64,000 bases of DNA, from the NCBI GenBank assembly GCA_000827495.1, contig KN817518.1, positions 956,405 through 1,020,404 of the forward strand. Reading direction: 5' to 3'. Source of the stretch: Hypholoma sublateritium FD-334 SS-4. Its lineage: Eukaryota > Basidiomycota > Agaricomycetes > Agaricales > Strophariaceae. The translations under genes and the position numbers were made by a program. Positions 1-12,500 of this stretch are shown one piece after another. Position 1 is the first letter of the stretch, and each line of letters begins with the position of its first letter. The notes under the pieces are model-generated. The model was given only the letters and a program-made list of their open reading frames with translations. It was not told the DNA's origin and did no database searches.

Positions 1-687
1 CTTCAATTGGCCGAATGTGCGTTCGGGCGCAATATCCACCAGGTTAACAATTGCTGGATGGACATCTACAAGGACAACATGGTTTCCGTCTCGGCTGCGC
101 CGATCCACCATTCCGTACCCTGTTTAGGGTACGTTATCCAAGAAGCTCCGGTTCCCGGAAAAATCAACCCGTCGCAATACATACCAGAGTTAAAGCGTAC
201 TGGCACGCCTATGTCGGTCATGAGCCAACTACAGCAAGGAGAAACAGTGATTCTGAAAGACGGAACCCTCCTCCATGGACCTCCTCGCAGAAAGGGTCGA
301 AAAATAGTAATTCTTGGGGATACCTTCGATCCGTCACCAATAGCGGCCCTTGCGCAAGATGCGGATCTATTAGTCCACGAAGCTACGAATGCGCACCTTC
401 CGGGAGTCGACCCAGCCACGAAAGATACGGATACGTACGAAATTGTCCAGGCAAGAGCCATGTCAAGAGGCCACTCCACCCCCCAAATGGCTGGGACATT
501 CGGTAAAAGCATTGGGGCCAAAAGGTTAATTCTTAACCACTTCTCGGCTCGCTATCCCGGGGACAATTCTGAACAGTCGAGAGATATAATGGACACTATA
601 GGGCAACTGGCGGCCTCTGAGTTTGGGCAAGGTGTTGCTTGTGCAACTGACTTAATGACAATGGAACTAGGCTTGAGCGAAACATAA
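1..687 (+). CDS. tRNase Z (tRNA 3' endonuclease), 3' part only
   Basis: This is the C-terminal part of a zinc-dependent metallo-beta-lactamase-fold endonuclease that removes 3' trailers from tRNA precursors. The reading frame is open from base 1, so the 5' part lies outside the window. Visible family signatures are HHSVPCLGYV, ILGDTFDP, the LLVHEAT block, RGHSTPQMAG and the terminal LILNHFSARY block. The last two carry metal-binding and substrate-contact residues in this family. The protein ends shortly after the FSARY motif without the long extension of other MBL proteins. From this fragment I cannot decide between the short (ELAC1-like) and long (ELAC2-like) form. The next gene is convergent, with its stop only 33 bp away. 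Confidence 0.88.
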   Translation, partial: LQLAECAFGRNIHQVNNCWMDIYKDNMVSVSAAPIHHSVPCLGYVIQEAPVPGKINPSQYIPELKRTGTPMSVMSQLQQGETVILKDGTLLHGPPRRKGRKIVILGDTFDPSPIAALAQDADLLVHEATNAHLPGVDPATKDTDTYEIVQARAMSRGHSTPQMAGTFGKSIGAKRLILNHFSARYPGDNSEQSRDIMDTIGQLAASEFGQGVACATDLMTMELGLSET

Positions 688-720
688 AAACATGTCGTAT
701 GAAAGAATATAGAATACATA

Positions 721-1825
721 TTAATCGTCAGGAGGTTCTGAAAGTTCACTGCTTGCATCGGTGGCTTCGCCCTCTTCCATTTCTTCGCGTAGAGTCTTCT
801 TTTTGCTTTTGTCTCGGGGGTCTTCCTCCACTTCGCCCATCTCAATGTCGTCTTCTTCCTCGATCATTCCTTCACTCATCACAGTCTCGCCCTCTGATAT
901 CGTTGTTTCGATCACCATCCTCTCTTCCTTTTCTTCTTCTGCCTCTTCAGTATTGATGGAAGTTAGACTGCTTTCTCCCGATCGCGGTTGTGGTTCGCTG
1001 TCGGGTGCAGGTGTTGTTCGGACTGACTGAGGAACGGATGAGGTTTCAGGTTCTTTCCCCATGAATTTCAAGGTGTTTAGGTCGGCAACGATAGTGTCAA
1101 GAGCAGTCTTGTGGCCTTGTATTGTGCGATTCTGGGTATCATGCTCGGCTCGGATGGCCGCCATGTCGTTTTCAAGAGATGTAATAGTTCTGACTACATG
1201 TGAGATGCTTGACGGTGCTCGAACAATAAGAAACACTGACGATTCAAGCTCCTCCCTACTGGGTAATGTATTAACCTTCTCCGCCACGGCGTCGTACTCG
1301 ATTTTTCTCCGGCGAAGCATTTGCGCATGTTCCAAGGCAACTTTGAGCTCCTCAATTTGAGATTTGAGCGTTTCATGCTCCTCATCTTCCAGCCAATGAG
1401 TTCCATTGGTACAACGAAAACGAAGAAAGCAAACATACCGAGAGTTTGTCGTTCCCGTTGATATTCCTCGACTTGACGTGCTTCGGCCTCGCAAATCATC
1501 ACACTTTTCTTTAGCATCAGTTGGAATGTAGCCAGCTCCACCAAAAATCCTTCTCTGGCATCTTCTACAGACGTCGGGGTCGCTGCACCGCCTGTGAGGG
1601 CCGGGATAATCGGGCTATGGGACAGCGAAGTGTAACTGTGGAATCTTTTGATCATACGGCGCAGAGGCCGTTCATCAATTGTTATTCTAGCGAGGATAAT
1701 TTGATCTGGTAAAGTGTTCATGTAAATGTACAGATATAACACGAGCGGAATTGGCGGATAGTACCTTCCTCTTCCGCTGTTGAAGGCGGGATAACGATAG
1801 GTTGTGTAGCCGTGTTGACAGCCAT
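721..1825 (-). CDS. THOC7: THO complex subunit 7 (THOC7)
   Basis: This is a subunit of the nuclear THO/TREX complex, which couples transcription to mRNA export. Three exons (1765-1825, 1439-1705 and 721-1385) sum to 993 nt, or 330 residues, with introns of 59 and 53 nt. Exon 2 gives the family start region around TIDERPLRRMIKRF. Exon 3 gives the coiled coil LKSQIEELKVALEHAQ followed by RRRKIEYDAVAEKV, which matches the THOC7 pattern of an R-rich segment then EYDA. After residue ~200 the chain becomes acidic (EEAEEEKEERM, EEEDDIEMGEVEED) and ends in ELSEPPDD; this tail is longer than in animal THOC7. The start was chosen at MAVNTATQ because it sits just upstream of the first donor site and keeps frame. 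Family assignment is firm; the exact start is an inference. Confidence 0.85.
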
Positions 1826-2084
1826 GGCGAATGATGGTAGACGCAAGAGGAAAGGGTCTTGTAACAAGTCCTGAATACGTTGTTGCAGTTGGAATGGACC
1901 TGCAGTTGGTGGCTTCGTTGTTTTGGGCAAGAGTTGACATCGCCTCGTTTGGCCAAGCCTTTTTGAGCTTGGCTATATTTGGTCCCACGACGGCGAGGCT
2001 TAACAAAAATTCAACTATAAATTATTCCAAACATGAAGAGAAGGTATATAGAAGTATTCCAATGGGAAAATGAGCCACGACTGA

Positions 2085-4387
2085 TCAACGTCTTCCCTGT
2101 CCAGCAGAGACAATTTTCCTTCTCGTGTCCTCCTCCAAATAGGCCCAATGCGCGATCTCCTGCTGTAATTTCATATGAGCCGTATGGTGAGTACCCTTCT
2201 GATCGTAATGGACGTTAGCAAGCAACCAGAGAGAACGGGAGTGCGACGTACGCTAAGCCCTTGGAGCAATATTTCATAGAACTTGGACTGTTGTCTTGCT
2301 TTCACCAGAGTATCGTTACCCTGCGTTGTGTGCCGAACAATGAGCTTCGCAATTTCTTGACGTAGTCGGAGCAAGCTTCACGGAATTTAGAGTAATATGA
2401 GAGAGGTATCTGCGCTTCTTACTTTGAAAATATCATATTGTCAGCCTCACTATCTGTGAGGAACACAAAGGAATTGAAGAAAACGACATATTGTCCACAT
2501 ATCTTGATAATGATTGAGCAGGTAATTAATGGACATTTGTAAGTTCAAAACGCACATTTTCAACCATCGTGTCAGTTGTCGTGGAAGATCGACCAAAGTA
2601 TCCTGAGCTCGTGCCTTCGGCCAACTTCTTCACACTTTCAATGTGCTCTGTCATGCCCTTTTGAAATATCGGCCACATCTGCAAACTCAATCCGAATACA
2701 TATGTCTCCGCTGGAGGGCAGTGCCGTTTCTGAATTTCAGCTACAATGTCCTCTGCAATGCGAATCATGGTCAGAAGAGGAATGGTCTGAGGAACAGGAT
2801 CAAGTATGGATCGGATAAATGCCTATAAACGCGTATATCAGCGACGATTGGCAACATGAATTGATTTGGTCGTACTGTGCAATACTCCATTACTGGGTCC
2901 ATCACTTGCTTCCAAATAACATCGATTGTAGCCTGTTCTTCCTTTGATTTCGCCACAAAGGACACAAAGCCTCCGAGACCGGGAGTGGTGCTGGACATGG
3001 GGGCCTTCGATCCAAATTCGGATATCGAAGGCGATAGCAGCTCTGTAAATGTTCCACCGTCGGGAGACAGAACTGCGGAGGGTGGAGCTGTAGGCTCCGC
3101 AGGAGCTAGCGTGGGGCGGGCGTTGAAGAAGGTTGATAGGAATGAGTATTCAGCAGTTGCATTATCCACAAAGACTAAAAGAAGCGATCTAACCAACGCT
3201 TCTATGGGGTCTTTCTAGAGGAAGCTTGAGACGAGAATTATCAAAATGGCAACGCCTTACATGTGTTTTGTCATCTGCCATGTAAGCAAGAGTGACGCCA
3301 GGCCCGTTAATCTTCGCATATTGTAATCGCTCTAGTTTCATAGTTGCTTCCGATTGCATAGTCGTCAACGTTTCAAATTTATCCAGAGATCGCGCCTATA
3401 GACATTCATGAGAAAGTTTGAGCATTAGAAAAAGGTGCTAAGACCATACTTTGATAACCCCCAAACTTCGAGCATAGCGTCGGAATCCCGTTTCGTAGTA
3501 AAGCCGGGCAGCACCGACATAAGCACGTTGCAGTTCTGTCGAAACAGCCGGTGCCTGACGCTTCAGAAATGCGAACAAAGAGCCATATTTCAAGAGCACC
3601 GATGTCTGGATGACCTGCATATTGGTCGTGACACTCCCCCGGATGGGCTGGAATAAAGCTAGGAAGAACGCGCGTAGTTTGGTCGCTGCCTGGGGGTAAA
3701 TGATTATGGGTGTGTCTACACCACAAAAGCGCTTTGCTCACCACTATCCTCAGCCCCTCTGCCACTTCCCCTAGATCACGGGCAGCCTTTACACGCGTCC
3801 GCGCTTTGGAAGTGTTCAGCCGTCTCTCAAAGTCCGTTATGGCGTCAATCCATGGCTCCCCGACATTGGTATCGAGTATGATACTGGCGAGCGATGGGGG
3901 TATGGTGATTTCTAAGAGGAGACTGGACAGAGGTTTCTCGATTCGCTGTGAACGGTGTTGGCATAGGGTTGGTATTGGTATACATCCTGCAGACCGACCT
4001 TTCTACTTTTAAGCCTGTTGTCGATGTCCTTGCTTCTGTCCTGAAGCTCCGATATCTGCCCGGCTACTGCGGCGAGGTCCTTTTGGAATGTGGAAAGGAA
4101 TGTTTCGAGGTTGTCCAGAAGCGATACGCTGGTCTAACGGCAAGGCAATGTGGAAGAACACGTATTGGATGACAGTATGTGGTACGTACCTGGACCTGGT
4201 CATGGAGGTCAATGTAGTCCTTCGCCCGTCCACGATCTGAAGAAGTTCATATCTATGGCGGACAATGTAAGTTGACGTGCCACGACGTACAGAAATTCGG
4301 GGCCGGGGTTGGTTCTGACAGTTATGTTCAGCAAGCTAGAACCGCAAACGTGGCACGAGACCCACCAAGAGCCTTTTCAGATGCCAT
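2085..4387 (-). CDS. VPS52: GARP complex subunit Vps52
   Basis: This tethering-complex subunit (GARP: Vps51-54) acts at the trans-Golgi network to capture endosome-derived vesicles. The gene is broken into many exons. The N-terminus reads MASEKALEPTPAPNF and is joined by introns to YIDLHDQVQ, then TSVSLLDNLETFLSTFQKDL and AAVAGQISELQDRSKDIDNR, the hallmark Vps52 N-terminal coiled coil. Central exons carry TSVLLKYGSLFAFLKRQAPA and VYYE-like text. Later exons carry ETYVFGLSLQMWPIFQKGMT and EHIESVKKLAEGTSSGYFGR, followed by LLRLRQEIAKLIVRHT. The last exon ends with EIAHWAYLEEDTRRKIV and a basic tail before TGA at 2085. The start is at 4387, where a 22-nt coding exon precedes a 52-nt intron. Identification rests on several collinear conserved blocks; internal exon limits are approximate. 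Confidence 0.87.
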
Positions 4388-4532
4388 ATCGCGGCTTTAC
4401 TTGACAAGTGGGCTTTCGAGGTGACGGAACACTTTCATGACGAGGCTGATTCAGATGCGGACGAGCCACCACCATTCGGGTATTTATTGCCTATTTAAGA
4501 AAATCATATTGCCTCCGGCGCGAATTACAAGT

Positions 4533-6669
4533 TTAAAATGTGTAATTAGGCGTGTATGTATGTACATCGTAGCGATGCTGGGTATCTGTAAGGTCTACGT
4601 TATGCATGCCGTTCTGGTGAAACTGCTGCACAGGTTGCCACTGTAGCTGTGCCATTACGGGTCCCGGCTGCTGCTGCTGATGGTGACTGACAGAAGACTG
4701 TTCCTCATCTGTGCTCTCGTCGCCCAGGTCAGGAAACTGCGTCCAAACGAAGCCAGCAGGGTTCTCAATCAATTGTCCGAGGGTATATGGCAGGTCCGGG
4801 TGGTCGTTCAGCGAGGCCTTATACCATCGTTGACTGACCATCCAGGTGGCTACGCCTTGCGGCGGAAGAATGAACTCGTCCTTGACTGGTCCAATCCGAC
4901 GCTCCTTTTTTCCTGAACCCCGCTTCGGTTTCGTCGAAGATTCTGCCGTCTCTTCGTCATCGAGTATGCAGTAGAAGCGCAAGAGCCGAGCGCTTCGCCA
5001 GGCGTAGCCATGCGTTCGCAGTATGGAATTGGGCTGGGGAGAATTAGGATCCGATTCGTAATCCGATTCCTCGGAAGACATGCAATCAACCTGCAAGGCA
5101 CCGTCGAACATCACATGCTCAAAGGCTGGCAGCCTGTTTCGCGCTTCCGAACGGTTATTGAGTTTCTAAGTCCAGGTAACCATTGATAATCGGTTAGTAC
5201 CCCAAGGACACCAAAGAAAATATACCTAAACGTACAGTTTTTCTTCGAGAAATGTGCCGGGACTTGCGGGCTTTACCATCTTCGCGCCTTTTCTGGTGTT
5301 CGGCAATCCTTTCGTCCCGTTGGGACTTGAATTTCTGCCGCATTGTTGTGAAGCATTGCTCGAAAGCAGTGTCGAGTGATTTCTTCCCGAATTCCTTGCG
5401 GTCAACGTATTTGTACAGTCGCTTTTGCTGCTGGATATCCTCGAGAACGCGCGTCTTCATTCGGGAATTATGAACAGACTGTTTGGTAGTTTTATCCCAG
5501 ACAAATCGAACCGGCTCTGATGGACTTAGACTCGTGCCTTCCGTATGACTATCTGGAAGTTCTTTATCCGTCTCAACACTCATCATACGGAGCATATGAA
5601 GCCTCATGGCGTGCTGAAGTATGATTGTTATGTATTGAGTACACCACAATCAGGCAGAATATTCCCACTGGCACTCACGTTTATCGTATAACACCGTGTG
5701 TCGTGGTGGCTGATACGTTTGCGCGGGCGGCTAGGTGCCGAGCTTCCCGAGCTTGCGCTGGAGCTGCTATCGTCCGAAGAGCGAGACTGACTTCGTCTCC
5801 TCCTATGGCGTTTTGAAGGCTTACTAGAAGGTAAGGGTGAGGAGATGGATGCTTCAATGAAAGAAAGATGAGGAGATGGATCTGGTGTGATTGATTGGAA
5901 CCCTGGCTCGGTGAAGGCCTGCTGTGGTATTTGAGGCATTGGTTGAGCTGTACTCGGTTGAGGACCCGCGTATGTTGAATCTACACGTGTGTAACGAGTA
6001 CTCGAGTAAACCTGCCCGTCAATCGAAGATCCTTGGACGAACATAGGCTGTTGGTACGGAGATGGCTGCGTTTGCGATACGGGCGATATGGGCGACGTGA
6101 TTCCCATTTGAGGCATGAAAGAGACAGCTGGCGTGAACTGCGGTGTTGGCAAATTGGGGGTCGGTGCCTCGACGGGAGTGCCGACAGTTTCCAACTTAGA
6201 ACGAAGGGTCAAAATTTCGCTGTGGAGGTCGAGCATCTTTTGCTCCATTTCGGCTTGCTTGCGCGCTGCTTTGACCTCCTGCTCCTCTTCCCACTCCCGC
6301 CTTCTTTTAAGCTCTGCTTCTTGTGCGTTCTGAGTGGCAGCAACGATGCGAACAAGTTCAGTGAGCATTCGGGAAGCCTGTTGCTGCGGCCTTGCCTGGC
6401 GCTTAGCGGTGCAATTATTTACATATCTTTACAACGTACCGTACAACGGGAGGTAAGGGCAATGGCTCGGGTTCAGGCTCAGGCTGCACCATAGCATTTT
6501 GAAGTTCGCTGACATGCCACTGATTTTGCTGAAATTGGGGCTGCGGCAGCGTTTGAGCTACTGGCTCGTACGAGTATGTCGGGATTTGCGAGTATTCATT
6601 GTATATTGGGACGCGACGTGCCTGCGATGCATAGGGATTGAGCGCGTCGGACAATTCACTGGTGGGCAT
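4533..6669 (-). CDS. Agaricomycete orphan with coiled coil and Q-rich tail
   Basis: I do not recognise a function. At least four exons on the minus strand join in frame. The first, from MPTSELSDALNPYASQA, is rich in P, Q and E. The second contains a charged helix (RREWEEEQEVKAARKQAEME) typical of a coiled coil, then a P/S/Q-rich region and an R/S-rich patch (KRHRRRRSQSRSSDD) that could be a nuclear signal. A following exon reads FVWDKTTKQSVHNSRMK and KRLYKYVDRKEFGKKSLDTA. The last exon contains LQVDCMSSEESDYESD, LRTHGYAWRSARLLRFY and GVATWMVSQRWYKA and ends in a QQQQPG segment. The last two exons look like a compact conserved domain and resemble uncharacterised Agaricomycete proteins I recall. 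A start further upstream, near 6725, cannot be excluded. Confidence 0.6.
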
Positions 6670-6821
6670 TGCCAGTCAACCTGCTCGACGTTGCACGGCC
6701 ACCGCTGCGTCTGCAAAGCCCATGCCAATCATGGCCAAATAGATGAAACGCGGACGCGTCACCTCGCCGCGTATGCAACTCATTAACCTACTCTTCCACC
6801 CCCACTCTTCGCCCAGTCAGC

Positions 6822-8037
<1,216 letters not shown>

Positions 8038-8539
8038 AGGATTTTTTTTTGTACACTATGTATAGTTCCGTTTCAACTAAAATATTCCACAATTCTCGGA
8101 GGAGGGCATTGAGAAATCGGAGATGATAGTGTGGAGGGGCGTTAGAAGAGTTTACACAGGATTTGATCACAGGGCCACGTAACGTGCCATTACTCTGGAG
8201 GCCGGGTACTCAGGCTGGCGATTGATAGATGGGATTAAAGCTTCTGTCCATTCTTGGAGTGGCTGAAGTGGAAAATACTGGAACTCTCCTCCAGAGTATC
8301 AAGGGGTTCTGTGTGGCATCAATAGAGTAAAAAATGGCTTGTCACATCGGGACCAATGTACAACATTAGTGTGCAATAGATCTAGGCTTGGCTCCTTGCC
8401 ACCCAACTGGAGAGTACGTACTCAACTGCCGTATCGGCCTAGCCACGGCACCCAGAGGGCAGAACGTCCAGAGTGTCGTGTCGTGTTCTTGTTCACAGGG
8501 GATGGTGTATAGTCCCGAGATAGGAAAATGCGAATTAGA
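8038..8539. other. Intergenic, convergent 3' region
   Basis: This stretch lies between the stop of RPN11 and the stop of the S18 gene. I see only a T-run just after the RPN11 stop (8041-8050) and unique sequence. No ORF here has family resemblance, and I see no RNA gene. Confidence 0.5.
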
Positions 8540-9146
8540 TTAATAGAAACGTCTGTAGCCCTTGCTGAGAATGGGAATGACGCCCATCATCTTTGCTCGG
8601 CGAATAGTCCTTCCTACGAGTCGCTGACTTTTCGCGGTGAGCCCAGTCTGGTCGCGACTCTTGATTTTACCCATTTCGGTGACGAAATGCTGGAGCACGC
8701 CACCGTTACTAGTGAAGTGGCGGGGATCGAGCTTCAGTTGGTGGAAGGTATCGGAGTTACGCGTCACAGAGGGTCCAGGGGCGACAACAGGCCGTTTGAA
8801 TATCTTTGGCTTGAGGAACGCATGCTTGTACGTGAGGGTATTGGGCAAGAGAGGCTAGGCACAGGAGCGGTTAGGATTGAAAATTGGGTAAAAACCCAAC
8901 ATACCTGGCCCGCGTAGAGGACGCGATATGCTACACGACCAGGGAGTCAGTGAGTTGTGAACTGAGCAGGCAAAGCGGCAAACCTGGAAAGTTGGTTGTG
9001 GTGATTTTGGGTGCTATAGTTTTCGCCTCGTCTTTTATGTAGTCTTCCAAAATGTTCGATACGCCTTCATTGGGTTTGTGGTTGGCGCGGGCGGCAGTGG
9101 AGAAGGCGGCCGCGCGCCGTGCTGTGTGGCGTACACAGGCGAGCAT
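8540..9146 (-). CDS. Mitochondrial small ribosomal subunit protein bS18m
   Basis: This is the bacterial-type S18 protein of the mitochondrial ribosome. Exon 1 starts MLACVRHTARRAAAFSTAAR, a basic, hydroxylated, acid-free leader typical of a mitochondrial targeting sequence, and continues with a short linker (NEGVSNILEDYIKDEAK). The main exon reads FKRPVVAPGPSVTRNSDTFH, KLDPRHFTSNGGVLQHFVTE and TGLTAKSQRLVGRTIRRAKM, then GVIPILSKG. The segment from GLTAKSQRLV to MGVIPI is the conserved S18 RNA-binding core. Stop is TAA at 8540. The start is one of two plausible Met codons; this one gives the best targeting peptide. Its start faces that of the Rim15-like gene (422 bp between starts). Confidence 0.85.
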
Positions 9147-9568
9147 TGGGAGTAACGAGGAAAACGCGGGACTGGCTCGCAGATGGCCGGTGCGCGATTC
9201 TGCAATTGGTCCCGTGACAGGACCCGGGACACCGTGTGACGTGTTACTACTACCAGCGGTGGTGGGTTTCACATATGCTGGCCGTGGACGACGGCGAGGC
9301 CATCGCGCACAACGGCGAGACAGGGCCACTGGAGCTTGCAGATGGCCGGATGGCACTGGGGAGACAGGTTACCTGCCGCCCGCGGCCGCTGACGGCGGTG
9401 ATGGTCGCGCGGGCCTAATATGGAGTAGTAAATATAAATCAGCCAACTTGGCTGTTCGTCCGACCCGCAATGTCGTCTTGACCCATCCCCAACTTTATAA
9501 TATCGCACCCTAATCTTGTCCTCACGACCCAGGCCTAGCTCGCAGCGCCTCACGGCCAGCGCTGCTCA
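9147..9568. promoter_or_regulatory. Shared 5' region of bS18m and the Rim15-like kinase
   Basis: These 422 bp separate two divergent start codons. The sequence is GC-rich and contains CGCGGCCGC near 9381. Upstream of the kinase start it carries an AT-rich patch (GTAAATATAAATC near 9426) that could serve as a TATA-like element. Function is inferred from position only. Confidence 0.4.
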
Positions 9569-12500
9569 ATGGCAGATACCAACCAGATTCAACGACGCCA
9601 ACCGCCCAGTCCCCTCGTCTTCTCCCCAGATGCCATTCTCTCCCCTGTCCCCATGCAGGCACAGCAGAGTATAGCGAGCATAACTCACGGCTCCGGATCC
9701 AACACAGTCTCCATGCCCTTCGTCAGACGCCACGTCACCCGCCGTCTCAAGGCCGCAAAGGCAGAGTGTGATAAGGAACTGCAACGGGTCACCAATAATA
9801 TCACTGTCTTCTTCGAGGAGCGATTGCGCGAAGGTGACCACGAGACTGAGCGCGACCGCCGCGAACGGGATTATGACACTCAGCACAGCGACGTAGAGCC
9901 CCTCCGCGATGCCTTTGTGTATCAGCAGCCCAATGAGTTTGGATCGATCCAGCAGAACGATGAATATAGCTCGGACGGTGGCTACGATGTTGAGCCCGAA
10001 TACCATCGACATGGTCGACAGCGTGCGTACACACAGGAACCGACCTCTCGCCCTGCTTCGATTCTAATACACTCTCTATCTTCTTCTCCCGTAATCTATC
10101 CAGTTTCTACCCACTCGGCCCAAATGAGTCCCGCGTCTCTGCGCAGATCAACCACCGCACCATGGGATAGGCCGCTCAGCAGCTCTGTCTCATCAAGTGC
10201 AATTGGTTCCAGTCCTGCCTCGTCGACCATCATGCTGCCCGAAGCGCCTGGCATCACTCGGAAACAAGGAAACACACAAGCACCGCCCACATCTGCTACA
10301 TGGGGAACAGGCAGTGCATCTTCCCGCCGTTTGTCGCGCACCATTCACATACCATCTAGGCCCACTCAGTCTGGTCAGAGCTCCCGCTCAACCTCGCGGT
10401 CACGGTCACCGCTTCCTCCACTGTCTTCTCATCCAAGCTTCTCTGAGTATGCTTTTAATTCAAGCCTCAATCGACGGACGTCACGCATCCTCGTGGATGA
10501 CCCCGTCGACCCAATAATGGCCGCTCTTTATGAAATCATCAGTGTGGCCACAGACGTAACAGACACGACAATCGCACAGCTTACCGCTCAGCCGAAATTA
10601 ATGGAGACTATTGTACAGCGCGTGCAGAACATCGGCAAGACCTGGGACGATCATCCCGACTGGCATGGGCGCAATTGGTATGTACAAATGCTACTTGCCG
10701 TCGCGAGTCTGAGTCGTGTCGTCGAGTGGTGGGAGGCGGAGAAGCAGTTCTGGAACTTCGACGACAATGAGGAAGAGCAGGACGAGCCCTTGATGTTTGT
10801 TACCAAACCTGCCGAGGAAAGTGCATCTGTGCTTTCGTCCGCGTTGCATCACATAGAATCAGGGCTAGAAGGATTCAAGCTCGACGATGATGAGCACAAG
10901 GTCCGTATTCCTACACCGCCCACGGTCACCCGCAAACCGAGGGAAGAGAGCAAGGATGTCGCATCTTCTTCGCGCCTTGCTCCCCCAACCCCTATGAAAG
11001 TTACGCCGGCCCCTTCGCCTTCGAAAATCATAGAAGCCGCGGAATCCGCCCGTGTACTTGCTACCGAGCGCCTGCGGCTCCAGGCCGAGACCGCGCAAAA
11101 CCAGAATATCGTCGTCGAACTCAGTTTGGATGGAGATCATTTCATATGGGTCAATCATGCCTGGAGGGTTGTTGTTGGGCAAGTATACTCAAGTCAACAT
11201 GAAACGATTTCTATCAATGCTAAAATTTCTATCTGCAGGACCGACCCAGAAGGCCTGCCGGGTACGCGCATCTCAAGTCTGCTTTCGCGCGATGATTGGG
11301 GCGTATTCAAAGAAGCTAGCCAACGGTTGCAAGATGATGACTCGCATACGGTAGAGGTCTGGTTCAAGCTTCAGGTCGAACCTACTGTGGAGCATGACCC
11401 ATCTGCGGGCACTCTGTATCAGCAGATGGAAGGCAAGGGTATGCTGATGATTGATCGCGAGGATGGGCAACCTTCGCACACGATGTGGGTCATCAAGCCC
11501 ATCGCCCCGGCACGGTTCGAGCACGACACGCTGACTATCCCACTTGACGAAAATGATCTCGCTCCGGAGCCTGCCTCCACGATCCGGCCTAGCTTCCAAG
11601 AGCGGCCGGTCATGGAACCTGTCACCCCATTCCCGTTCAGCCAGCCTATCAGCATGGAGCCCATTCTCTGTCGCATTTGTGAGTGCCAAATCCCGCAGTG
11701 GTACTTCGAGAAACACAGCGAGACCTGCGCTGAGACGCACCGGCTTGAGGCGGAGATTGTAGAGTGTAACGAGTCCATCGCTGAGCTTCGCAACACTATC
11801 CGCGATCTTTGTGTAGCCGTCGACCGACCCTCCCCTGCTGCTATTCCTGAGTATCGCGGCATGCAGATCTTCACCCCATCGTCGTCCCCGATCGTCTCGT
11901 CTCCCCTGCAGCTCTTCCGCGCTAACAAGATGCAGAGACTGGGTGTCAAGAAGATGCAGAAGCGCCTCCTGGACCAAATTGAGGATATCTTGCAAGTGGC
12001 TACGGAAATCCAGATGCCCTCTTTAAAGGAGGAAGAGGCTAAGGAGCCTATCGAGCGCCAAAGGCTTCTTTCGCCTGGCTCCGAGCGCAAAATATCACAG
12101 ATACGCCAATGGTCAAAACCTACGACTGAGGACGCTGCGCTTGGTCAATTATTGCAGGATGCTGAGCGCGTCATGCGACAGAAGATTGATAATGTCGTAC
12201 GGATGCAGAACACCATTCGCTACTCGGAGAAAATCTGGCATGAGTGGCAAGAACGGATTGAGAATGCCTTGGCGGCGGAGGACGCATCCGGCAGTGAAGG
12301 GAGCACTTCGGAGGATGACAACCAGCAGGCTGAGCAAGAGGTTAATGATCATTCCAGCACAACATCGCAGTACGGCGGCGGGAGTTCTGGAAATACAAGC
12401 CAGGGACCTGTGGAGCCCACGCCGATGTCTTCCCTGTCTCCGGCGTACTTCATGACATCGCACTTCCGCGGGAACCAGAGCGCGTTGATTTCAGCCAGCA

